From assembly GCA_036394315.1 (NCBI GenBank), contig DASWFI010000134.1, positions 1 through 6,238 of the forward strand: a stretch of DNA of 6,238 nucleotides. Reading direction: 5' to 3'. A program made the translations under genes and the position numbers. This DNA is from DASWFI01 sp036394315 (GTDB lineage: Bacteria > Patescibacteriota > Doudnabacteria > UBA920 > O2-02-FULL-48-8). Below, one piece after another: positions 1 to 4,357 of this stretch. Under the pieces are notes generated by a model. That model did not search any database and was not told the origin of the DNA. It was given only the letters and a program-made list of their open reading frames with translations. Each line of letters begins with the position of its first letter. Position 1 is the first letter of the stretch.

Positions 1-81
1 GATTGAAAGCTTGTCCCAGAGCATGAAATGGATCTGTTCCCGCTCAGAGAAGGTTAATTGGCTATATATTTGTTTTTTCAT
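1..81 (-). CDS. IS30-family transposase, N-terminal 27 codons (cut by window edge)
   Basis: The ATG is at 79-81 on the minus strand and the frame is open to base 1, giving a peptide that begins MKKQIYSQLTFSEREQIHFM. The YSQLTxxEREQIxxML pattern is the N-terminal helix-turn-helix lead-in typical of IS30-family transposases, which bind their terminal repeats through this domain and cut with a C-terminal DDE nuclease domain. The catalytic part is outside the window, so completeness cannot be judged. A weak Shine-Dalgarno-like AGGTG lies only 2 nt from the ATG, inside one arm of an inverted repeat, which suggests poor or controlled initiation. The gene reads away from the GC-rich gene at 235, so the IS end lies just upstream of that gene. 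Confidence 0.8.
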   Translation of the reverse strand, partial: MKKQIYSQLTFSEREQIHFMLWDKLSI

Positions 82-119
82 AACACCTAGCGTTAATTGC
101 TATCTATATTCTAGGTGTT
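82..119 (-). promoter_or_regulatory. 9-bp inverted repeat over the transposase start (possible translation-blocking hairpin)
   Basis: AACACCTAG at 82-90 and CTAGGTGTT at 111-119 are perfect inverted repeats separated by 20 nt. On the minus-strand transcript the proximal arm directly abuts the ATG and contains the AGGTG that could act as ribosome binding site. The distal arm is the inner part of the terminal repeat. A transcript entering from outside the IS would carry both arms and fold. One started between the arms would carry only the proximal arm. The regulatory role is inferred by analogy with IS10 and IS50. Confidence 0.5.
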
Positions 120-135
120 GCACTTGATCATTGAA
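108..135 (-). promoter_or_regulatory. candidate transposase promoter
   Basis: On the minus strand, TTCAAT (130-135) and TAGAAT (108-113) are separated by 16 bp, giving a moderate sigma-70-like pair within the terminal repeat. A start about 7 nt downstream would fall in the loop between the two hairpin arms, so this transcript would lack the distal arm. The match is only moderate. Confidence 0.3.
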
Positions 136-170
136 CTTACGAAAAAGAAGTACGATTAGCATCAGTATCT

Positions 171-205
171 GCTTTTGGAATCTCTCGAGATTTCGAGGCA
201 GAAGC
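171..205 (+). repeat. imperfect inverted repeat in the leader of the GC-rich gene
   Basis: GCTTTTG (171-177) can pair with CAGAAGC (199-205) with one G-T pair, and inside it CTCGA (184-188) pairs with TCGAG (193-197) across a 4-nt loop. It lies between the IS30 end and the ribosome binding site at 221-225. It could be a 5' leader hairpin or a recombination or cassette boundary. I know of no family that matches it. Confidence 0.35.
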
Positions 206-234
206 AACTTTGCACTTTTTGGAGGATTGGTTTT

Positions 235-525
235 ATGAAGGTCACCCTAGTTCGGTTCCACGATCTCGAGTTTCCGGACGTGATCTACTTTTCTGCGCAG
301 CTTCCCATGAGACACGACTGCATCCAATGCGCCGTCGCCTCAGGCAGCCACCCTGACCGCCCCGAAGGCGATTCCGCCAAGGTTCGGGTCATGCGACGCC
401 TGGTCAATCAGCCGCTTCGTTGGGACGTCGTTCAAAATAACTCGGCGCACTTGATGCACATCGAGCACGCAGTGGCCGAAGTCACATCGAGCGACCTCTA
501 CGATCTCAGGGGTCACACATGGTGA
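235..525 (+). CDS. hypothetical protein, GC-rich cassette-like gene (96 aa)
   Basis: I do not recognise this protein. The start is chosen at ATG 235 because GGAGG at 221-225 sits 9 nt upstream; a longer frame from TTG 175 has no such site. The product begins MKVTLVRFHDLEFPDVIYFS and ends GHTW. It has no signal peptide or membrane span and is rich in His and Cys: a CxxC at C29/C32 preceded by H27, and a cluster H72, H75, H78, which could bind metal, though nothing proves it. Codon third positions are strongly G/C, and GC over 241-480 is about 59% by hand count, well above the AT-leaning genes around it. The strong ribosome binding site and dedicated double terminator support a real, independently expressed unit. 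Its position against an IS30 end and its composition suggest acquisition by transfer. The reading frame is likely real; its role is unknown. Confidence 0.6.
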   Translation: MKVTLVRFHDLEFPDVIYFSAQLPMRHDCIQCAVASGSHPDRPEGDSAKVRVMRRLVNQPLRWDVVQNNSAHLMHIEHAVAEVTSSDLYDLRGHTW

Positions 526-531
526 CGCAAC

Positions 532-567
532 AGCAGGAGCCGAGGGTCGGCTCCTGCTCCCCTTTTT
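532..567 (+). terminator. intrinsic terminator, 12-bp stem
   Basis: AGCAGGAGCCGA (532-543) pairs perfectly with TCGGCTCCTGCT (547-558) around a GGG loop, followed by CCCC and five T. It begins 6 nt after the stop codon of the GC-rich gene and is one of the strongest hairpins in the window. Confidence 0.9.
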
Positions 568-582
568 CGAAAGGGTTTTTTT
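560..582 (+). terminator. second, overlapping terminator with a TTCG tetraloop
   Basis: CCCTTT (560-565) pairs with AAAGGG (570-575) around TTCG, followed by seven T (576-582). Its 5' arm includes part of the T-run of the preceding terminator, so the two form a tandem unit that should insulate the convergent carboxypeptidase gene from rightward transcription. Confidence 0.75.
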
Positions 583-607
583 ATTGCCTAAAAATATTTG
601 TAAACTA

Positions 608-1516
608 TTACCATCTATAAACCCTGAACACCCAGTCTAAAAACTTTCGACTATCGCCTTCGCGGTCCTGACTGGATAAAATTATTGTCAGCACCGACGT
701 ACCTTCGCGATTATATTGAATCATTAAATTTCCCAGAGCCTTGGATGTAAATCCGGTTTTCACACCTATGACATTTGGGTCTTCCAGAAGCAACTGGTTG
801 GTGGTGCGTAAATTATGCATATATTTACCATCAACTGAATATATAACAGCTTGTTTGGTCGCTACAATCCGTCTGAACTCTGGGCAACTTAGAAATTCCT
901 GTGCTACTTTTATTAGATCCAAAGAATTGGAAAAATTTTCTTTGTCCGCCCAGCTGTCCCAGCCTACAGGATTGGAAAAATTAGTATCCACTAAATTGAG
1001 TTTTTTGGCTTCCTCATTCATCAGGTCGGCAAATTTTTCCGAACTGCCGCCTACGAAATTCGCCAAAACGAGCGCAGCGTCATTGCCGGATGGGATTAGC
1101 ATCGCTTTCAGCAAGTCGGCGACTCTAATTCTTTCCCCCTCGACTAATCCGACGGTATTGCCAACATTAGTCAGATCGGCTTTTCGGACTGTAACTTCCG
1201 CGTTCAAATCCACATGCTTTATGGTCACTATGGCTGTCATAAGCTTGGTTAGGCTGGCGATTGGCAGCTTCTCGTCCAGATTCTTCGAATAAAGCATTGT
1301 CCCAGAGTTCAAATCATAGGCCACGGCGGATTTGGCCGACAAAATGGGCGCACTCAAATTCAACGCCATCTCTGGCGCTGCTTTTTCAATTTGAGCGACG
1401 GCTTTTTGAATCGCTATGCCTGATACCGCAGGTTTTCTCGCTTCATGGGCTGTATGTGGGAAAAATACAAATGCGATTCCTATACCGAGTATGGTATATA
1501 TAATTTTATTGAGCAT
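608..1516 (-). CDS. dacA: D-alanyl-D-alanine carboxypeptidase, S11 family (PBP5/6 type)
   Basis: Serine-type enzyme that removes the terminal D-Ala from peptidoglycan pentapeptides and so limits cross-linking; it acts outside the cytoplasmic membrane. All three penicillin-binding motifs are present in order: SLTK at residues 88-91 (nucleophile S88, K91), SGN at 143-145 and KTG at 253-255. Residues 4-20 are hydrophobic, an N-terminal signal or anchor. At 302 aa it is shorter than E. coli PBP5 (about 400 aa) and stops just after the catalytic domain, so the usual C-terminal beta domain and amphipathic membrane helix are absent; retention may depend on the uncleaved N-terminal helix. The ATG is the only sensible start, although no good Shine-Dalgarno precedes it. 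It is divergent from thioredoxin and convergent with the GC-rich gene. The family assignment is secure; the symbol is by family. Confidence 0.92.
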   Translation of the reverse strand: MLNKIIYTILGIGIAFVFFPHTAHEARKPAVSGIAIQKAVAQIEKAAPEMALNLSAPILSAKSAVAYDLNSGTMLYSKNLDEKLPIASLTKLMTAIVTIKHVDLNAEVTVRKADLTNVGNTVGLVEGERIRVADLLKAMLIPSGNDAALVLANFVGGSSEKFADLMNEEAKKLNLVDTNFSNPVGWDSWADKENFSNSLDLIKVAQEFLSCPEFRRIVATKQAVIYSVDGKYMHNLRTTNQLLLEDPNVIGVKTGFTSKALGNLMIQYNREGTSVLTIILSSQDREGDSRKFLDWVFRVYRW

Positions 1517-1545
1517 TCTGTGTGTGAATTTAAGTAGATGCTGTT

Positions 1546-1572
1546 ATTTTAGCATATTTATGAAATAATCAA
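1546..1572 (-). promoter_or_regulatory. candidate extended -10 promoter for the carboxypeptidase
   Basis: The minus strand shows TG-C-TAAAAT (-10 at 1546-1551, TG at 1553-1554) with a partial -35 TTGATT at 1567-1572, 15 bp away. An extended -10 tolerates a weak -35. The predicted start would give a leader of about 20-25 nt. Confidence 0.45.
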
Positions 1573-1573
1573 T

Positions 1574-1593
1574 CCCCATGGCCAATGGAGGGG
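1574..1593. promoter_or_regulatory. imperfect dyad between divergent promoters (possible operator)
   Basis: CCCC (1574-1577) and GGGG (1590-1593) flank CCAT and ATGG half-sites (1576-1579 and 1585-1588). This dyad fills the gap between the -35 elements of the divergent carboxypeptidase and thioredoxin promoters, where a shared regulator could bind. It is imperfect and could be chance. Confidence 0.2.
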
Positions 1594-1595
1594 TT

Positions 1596-1625
1596 TTGAC
1601 AAACATCAAAACAAGTCTTTATAAT
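1596..1625 (+). promoter_or_regulatory. strong sigma-70 promoter for thioredoxin
   Basis: TTGACA (1596-1601) and TATAAT (1620-1625) are both perfect consensus hexamers, separated by 18 bp. The start is expected near 1632, giving a leader of roughly 37 nt with AGGAAA (1652-1657) as ribosome binding site upstream of ATG 1669. Strong constitutive expression is the simplest reading. Confidence 0.88.
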
Positions 1626-1668
1626 ACTTAAACTAAACTAATGCGGCAGACAGGAAACCAATAAATAT

Positions 1669-1992
1669 ATGGAATTAACACTAACAGACGCTAACTTTGA
1701 GCAGGAAGTCCTTAAATCAGATACGCCAGTCCTGGTCGATTTCTGGGCGGAATGGTGCGGACCTTGCAAAATGGTTTCACCGGCAGTTACCCAGATTGCG
1801 GAAGAATTAAAGGATCACCTTAAAGTGGGAAAACTAAACGTGGATGAAAATCCCGTGACCACTCAGTCCTATCAAATTTTCAGCATTCCCTCGCTTAAAG
1901 TATTCAAGGGCGGGAAAATTATCGGCGAAATGGTGGGTGCTGCTCCCAAAGCAGTTATTGAAAAACACATCAAAGGCATTTTAGGATTATAA
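1669..1992 (+). CDS. trxA: thioredoxin
   Basis: Small cytoplasmic dithiol protein that reduces protein disulfides and is itself recycled by thioredoxin reductase. The 107-aa length is normal for a single-domain thioredoxin. The active site WCGPC is at residues 29-33 (C30, C33), preceded by VDFWAEW with the buried acidic D24. The cis-proline is P74 in SIPSL, and the GG turn (81-82) and the late glycine G90 are also in their usual places, so it should be fully active. ATG 1669 follows AGGAAA by 11 nt and fits the usual N-terminus. The gene is monocistronic: a consensus promoter in front and a hairpin terminator 10 nt behind. No thioredoxin reductase lies in the window; whether the flavoprotein at 4354 has any link to it cannot be judged. 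Confidence 0.97.
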   Translation: MELTLTDANFEQEVLKSDTPVLVDFWAEWCGPCKMVSPAVTQIAEELKDHLKVGKLNVDENPVTTQSYQIFSIPSLKVFKGGKIIGEMVGAAPKAVIEKHIKGILGL

Positions 1993-2002
1993 TCAGGGCA
2001 TA

Positions 2003-2032
2003 AAAAAAAACGGACCGAAGTCCGTTTTTTTT
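2003..2032. terminator. bidirectional intrinsic terminator
   Basis: An A-tract (2003-2010) plus CGGAC (2011-2015) pairs with GTCCG (2020-2024) plus eight T (2025-2032) around a CGAA loop. It is symmetrical, so it can terminate thioredoxin on the plus strand and the small-membrane-protein operon ending at 2039 on the minus strand. Confidence 0.9.
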
Positions 2033-2038
2033 GTTTCC

Positions 2039-2266
2039 CTACTGAGTTACTGTACCACTTCCATGATAAGTGCCGGTGGGAGTATTTACAGTACCATTAA
2101 TATTAGTACCGTTATTAGTTCGCCGACCAAAAATATTTGATCCGAACAGAAGCAACAGCAACACTACTAGCACCACGGCTAATACGGCCCAAACTCCAGC
2201 TCCCGAACTCGTATCACTCTGAATGTAATGATCTTCGTGCCTCACGGGCGTTTCGTATACTGCCAT
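2039..2266 (-). CDS. small single-span membrane protein with N/G/T-rich tail
   Basis: Unrecognised 75-aa protein. Residues 1-22 are polar, about 23-46 form one strongly hydrophobic segment (GVWAVLAVVLVVLLLLLFG), and after RR (48-49) the tail to residue 75 is rich in Asn, Gly and Thr with repeated NGT/GT units. Such a tail is probably flexible; which side of the membrane it faces is not certain. The start is well supported: AGAGGAG (2271-2277) sits 4 nt before the ATG. It lies 20 nt downstream of the GlsB-like gene and is last before the bidirectional terminator, so it is probably co-transcribed with the small stress-type membrane proteins. No function can be claimed. Confidence 0.75.
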   Translation of the reverse strand: MAVYETPVRHEDHYIQSDTSSGAGVWAVLAVVLVVLLLLLFGSNIFGRRTNNGTNINGTVNTPTGTYHGSGTVTQ

Positions 2267-2286
2267 AAAGCTCCTCTAGTTAATTA

Positions 2287-2550
2287 TTAAATACCTCTAA
2301 CTGGCCTGCGGAAGCCACGGACAATCCAGAGCAGCAAGACCGCCCCTACAACAGCGACAACAAAGCTCCAAATATTGAACCCGGTAACTCCTGGCTGACC
2401 GAACAATGTGAATACCCAGCCACCGATGAGAGCTCCCAGGATTCCGACAATAATGTTGGAACCAATTCCCATTTCCACATCAGTTTTCATAATTATGCTG
2501 GCAATCCAGCCGGCCAAAGCTCCTAACACAATCCACAAAATTACGTCCAT
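2287..2550 (-). CDS. GlsB/YeaQ/YmgE-family stress-response membrane protein
   Basis: Member of the 'transglycosylase-associated' family (PF04226), small inner-membrane proteins often induced by envelope or acid stress; the biochemical role is not settled and no transglycosylase activity is implied. The 87-aa protein shows the family layout of three hydrophobic segments: about 3-21 (ILWIVLGALAGWIASIIM), 30-51 (glycine-rich, IIVGILGALIGGWVFTLFG) and 60-80 (FNIWSFVVAVVGAVLLLWIV), with a basic C-terminus. The start is ATG 2548-2550: a GTG at 2557-2559 is in frame but is part of the ribosome binding site AGAGGTGA, which lies about 6 nt from this ATG. It follows the YtxH-like gene by 31 nt and precedes the single-span gene by 20 nt. 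Confidence 0.88.
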   Translation of the reverse strand: MDVILWIVLGALAGWIASIIMKTDVEMGIGSNIIVGILGALIGGWVFTLFGQPGVTGFNIWSFVVAVVGAVLLLWIVRGFRRPVRGI

Positions 2551-2581
2551 ATATATCACCTCTTTCCTTGCTTAAAATTAA

Positions 2582-2860
2582 TTATTCATTCCAAGCCTGT
2601 TTGATTCTTCCCCAATGCATCTTCAGATCATCGACCAGATCGGTTAACTCATGCTTCGATATTCCTTTCGCCCGGGCGTATTTGTCTGTCACCTCATCCA
2701 CGATTTGTTCATATTTTTCACGCACCTGATCCTTTACTTCATTTACTGTCTTACTGTTTTCAATCTTTCTTTTAATAGTCGGGGCAAAAATTGCGCCCAG
2801 GGCTAGTCCTGCTAAAAATAAGGTTGGATTTAAACTGCTGCTTCGTTGAAAATTATTCAT
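2582..2860 (-). CDS. YtxH-like protein with N-terminal membrane segment and long charged helix
   Basis: The 92-aa product has one short hydrophobic segment at about residues 13-28 (TLFLAGLALGAIFAPTIKR), followed by a highly charged, probably helical stretch from 29 to 92 ending in KMHWGRIKQAWNE. The order LAGLALGAxFAP followed by K/E-rich helix is the hallmark of YtxH-like general-stress proteins, whose biochemical role is unknown. No Shine-Dalgarno is visible before ATG 2858-2860, but TATATA (2866-2871) ends 5 nt upstream of it, so the message may be leaderless. It is the first gene of the three-gene group running to 2039. The C-terminal tail faintly recalls CsbD-type proteins, but not enough to call it. 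Confidence 0.7.
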   Translation of the reverse strand: MNNFQRSSSLNPTLFLAGLALGAIFAPTIKRKIENSKTVNEVKDQVREKYEQIVDEVTDKYARAKGISKHELTDLVDDLKMHWGRIKQAWNE

Positions 2861-2865
2861 ATAGT

Positions 2866-2871
2866 TATATA
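2866..2871 (-). promoter_or_regulatory. candidate -10 element abutting the YtxH-like gene
   Basis: TATATA on the minus strand, 5 nt upstream of the ATG, with an AT-rich stretch behind it but no convincing -35. If it is used, transcription would begin at or within a few bases of the start codon. Confidence 0.3.
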
Positions 2872-2905
2872 GATTAATTTTAATAATGGTTCTGCGCCAC
2901 CTCTA

Positions 2906-3019
2906 TTACTTTTTTATCCTGATCATGAGATAAAAAAACGCAATAATCGGGAAGCTTATGAGGATTAGAGCGATCATGGCCCTGATGGAGAATAAATTCC
3001 TTAAATCAATACCAGCCAT
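2906..3019 (-). CDS. 37-aa single-span membrane microprotein
   Basis: A short frame, ATG at 3017-3019 to TAA at 2906-2908. It starts MAGIDLRNLFSIRAMIALIL, continues as an unbroken hydrophobic segment (about residues 14-32, MIALILISFPIIAFFYLMI) and ends with basic RIKK. The pattern of a polar and basic N-terminus, one span and a positive C-terminus is that of genuine small membrane proteins. It has the same strand as, and lies 45 nt ahead of, the YtxH-like gene, so it may head the membrane-protein group. Upstream is only a weak GCGGAC ribosome-site candidate, and TAGAAT (3035-3040) as a possible -10. Chance is not excluded at this length. Confidence 0.45.
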   Translation of the reverse strand: MAGIDLRNLFSIRAMIALILISFPIIAFFYLMIRIKK

Positions 3020-3067
3020 GTCCGCAGTTTAGCAATTCTACACGCTCGCTCAACTGTTAATAATGAC

Positions 3068-3098
3068 AAAAAATAGCCCCGGAAATGAGCTATTTTTT
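3068..3098. terminator. bidirectional intrinsic terminator closing the flavoprotein-alkD-ykuK operon
   Basis: AAAAAATAGC (3068-3077) pairs perfectly with GCTATTTTTT (3089-3098) around an 11-nt loop. On the minus strand the hairpin is followed by six T and lies 33 nt past the stop of the YkuK gene. The mirrored A/T tracts make it potentially active in both directions. Confidence 0.85.
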
Positions 3099-3130
3099 AG
3101 AAAGTACAATTCAATTTTTGGATATTCTGC

Positions 3131-3628
3131 TCATGTATGCCGATCAGCCACAGAGGAAGCGCCATATGATTCCGGCTTAGTTTTCACAGCGAAGCCGTTT
3201 CCCCTAATCATCCCCACAATCTCCTGTAACATTTTTTTGGTTTCACCGTTAGGTCCTACGTCCACATGTATGGTTAGATTAAAATCCAAAATATTTTTTT
3301 GTTTCAAGCGCTCGATCAGCTGTTCTGCCAATCGTAGGGAATACAAAGCTTCCTGAAAAATTCGCTGTCTTAAACTATGCAAGCTGGTCTCATGCCGCTT
3401 GGACCAGAAATAAATACCACCGCGATTTTTCCGATGCACTACGATGGCGGAAACAAATTCCGCTTCGGCATTGGCGCCGGGCATAGAATCAGTGCCTATA
3501 ATCAATTCATATTCCAGTCCAGGCTCGGTACCCACATACTCCAGAAGTTTGGCTAAAACCTGGTCAAAATCCAGGGGCCCATGCGTAGGACTTCGAAAAT
3601 CATTAAAAGTTATTGGGGAAGCTTTCAT
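3131..3628 (-). CDS. YkuK-family RNase H-like protein
   Basis: A 165-aa protein matching the YkuK/DUF458 family (PF04308), which has a predicted RNase H-like fold and an uncertain substrate; the length is close to B. subtilis YkuK. Family landmarks in order: FRSPTHGPLDF (11-21), LIIGTDS (42-48, acidic D47 on the first strand), VVHRKNRGGIYFW (63-75), HVDVGPNGET (121-130, with D123 and E129), and the C-terminal GNGFAVKTKPESYGASSVADRHT (143-165). The conserved acids are consistent with a metal-dependent nuclease-type centre, but activity is inferred. The ATG lies only 9 nt after the AlkD stop codon, with no clear Shine-Dalgarno, so translation is probably coupled. It is last in the operon and followed by a terminator. 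Sharing an operon with a DNA glycosylase hints at nucleic-acid maintenance; that is only context. Confidence 0.9.
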   Translation of the reverse strand: MKASPITFNDFRSPTHGPLDFDQVLAKLLEYVGTEPGLEYELIIGTDSMPGANAEAEFVSAIVVHRKNRGGIYFWSKRHETSLHSLRQRIFQEALYSLRLAEQLIERLKQKNILDFNLTIHVDVGPNGETKKMLQEIVGMIRGNGFAVKTKPESYGASSVADRHT

Positions 3629-3637
3629 ACAAGCATT

Positions 3638-4357
3638 TTAATCCTTGAACGGCGTTTTTGCAACTTTGCTCAAATAAAATTTGCGCTTTTCTTCAGAAAA
3701 TTTTTCAATAGCATACCGCAGCGCGGTCCGCGGCATATGTTTGCGGTATTTCTTCAAAAATAATTCTTCGGCAGAAAGTGAGCGTTTCCCGACTTCCCGC
3801 AGCATCCAACCCACTGCTTTGTGGATCAAATCATGCTTATCATTGAGCAATATTTTAGCAACTTTCAACGTGTCGGTGAATTGCCCGTTTCTGATAAAAC
3901 CAAAGGTAGAAATTATTGCTATTCTTTTTTCCCAGAGATTTTCAGATTTCGCCAGTTTATATAGTGCTTTTTTATTTTTATCCCTTAAATGCACACCTGG
4001 AATATACGGCGCTGATAAGTCCACCAAATCCCAATTGTTAATTCTCTGGGCATTGGCCAAATAAAATTCAAAAATTTTATTCTTACTGGCTTCGTCGGCC
4101 TTATTATACTTGTCTACCAAAATGACTAAAGCTGTCAGCCGATGCTCATGAATCGGGCTTAGCAACAGAGTCTGGATGTCTTTTAGCGATAATACCATAT
4201 ACCTTTTCGCAATTATGCGCAATACAGGCATGTTTACTCCCAAAAATACATCGCCGTGGCCATAGCTGCCTTTTTCGGTCTTAAAAAACCACATGCTGGC
4301 CTTGGCTCGCGCAGGACTACCTGCTTTTTTCAATTCTTTTTTTAATCTCTCAATCAT
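3638..4357 (-). CDS. alkD: DNA alkylation repair protein, AlkD-like HEAT-repeat DNA glycosylase
   Basis: Monofunctional glycosylase of the AlkD family (PF08713) that removes positively charged alkylated bases such as 3-methyl- and 7-methylpurines without flipping the base. The 239-aa length is typical, and the whole protein reads as an alpha-helical HEAT-like array. Residues known to matter in Bacillus cereus AlkD (W109, D113, R148, W187) have clear counterparts: W109 and D113 in NNWDLVDLSAPYI, R145 in LWEKRIAIIS and W184 in HKAVGWMLREVGKR. The catalytic face is therefore intact. The ATG overlaps the stop codon of the upstream flavoprotein gene in an ATGA, and the YkuK gene follows after 9 nt, so all three are likely one transcript with coupled translation. 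The basic C-terminus fits DNA binding. Confidence in family and activity is high. Confidence 0.93.
   Translation of the reverse strand: MIERLKKELKKAGSPARAKASMWFFKTEKGSYGHGDVFLGVNMPVLRIIAKRYMVLSLKDIQTLLLSPIHEHRLTALVILVDKYNKADEASKNKIFEFYLANAQRINNWDLVDLSAPYIPGVHLRDKNKKALYKLAKSENLWEKRIAIISTFGFIRNGQFTDTLKVAKILLNDKHDLIHKAVGWMLREVGKRSLSAEELFLKKYRKHMPRTALRYAIEKFSEEKRKFYLSKVAKTPFKD

Larger units (their letters stand above)
1..141 (-). mobile_element. IS30-family insertion sequence, transposase-proximal end (partial)
   Basis: This is the end of an insertion sequence that lies mostly beyond the left edge. It holds the start of a transposase read leftwards and, outside it, a terminal inverted repeat at about 114-141. 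Read on the plus strand the repeat goes TGTTGC, then TTGA, then TTGAAC-TTAC, which aligns with the terminal repeat of E. coli IS30 (TGTTGC-GTTGACCA-TTGAATCTACA) as I remember it. The exact outer base cannot be fixed (139-142), because the other end and the target duplication are outside the window. Confidence 0.8.

Noticed and set aside
175..234. N-terminal extension of the GC-rich gene from TTG 175
   Set aside because: It has no ribosome binding site, crosses the leader hairpin and has AT-richer codons, whereas ATG 235 has GGAGG at good spacing.
741..1292. Long plus-strand frame opposite the carboxypeptidase
   Set aside because: It is antisense to a gene with three intact catalytic motifs, has no recognisable domain and no convincing start; a shadow frame.
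2551..2559. GTG start for the GlsB-like protein
   Set aside because: The GTG forms part of the ribosome binding site AGAGGTGA for the ATG at 2550, which also gives the usual family N-terminus.
3063..3763. Plus-strand frames opposite the ykuK and alkD genes
   Set aside because: They are antisense to conserved proteins; one even begins inside the terminator hairpin, and none has a recognisable motif.
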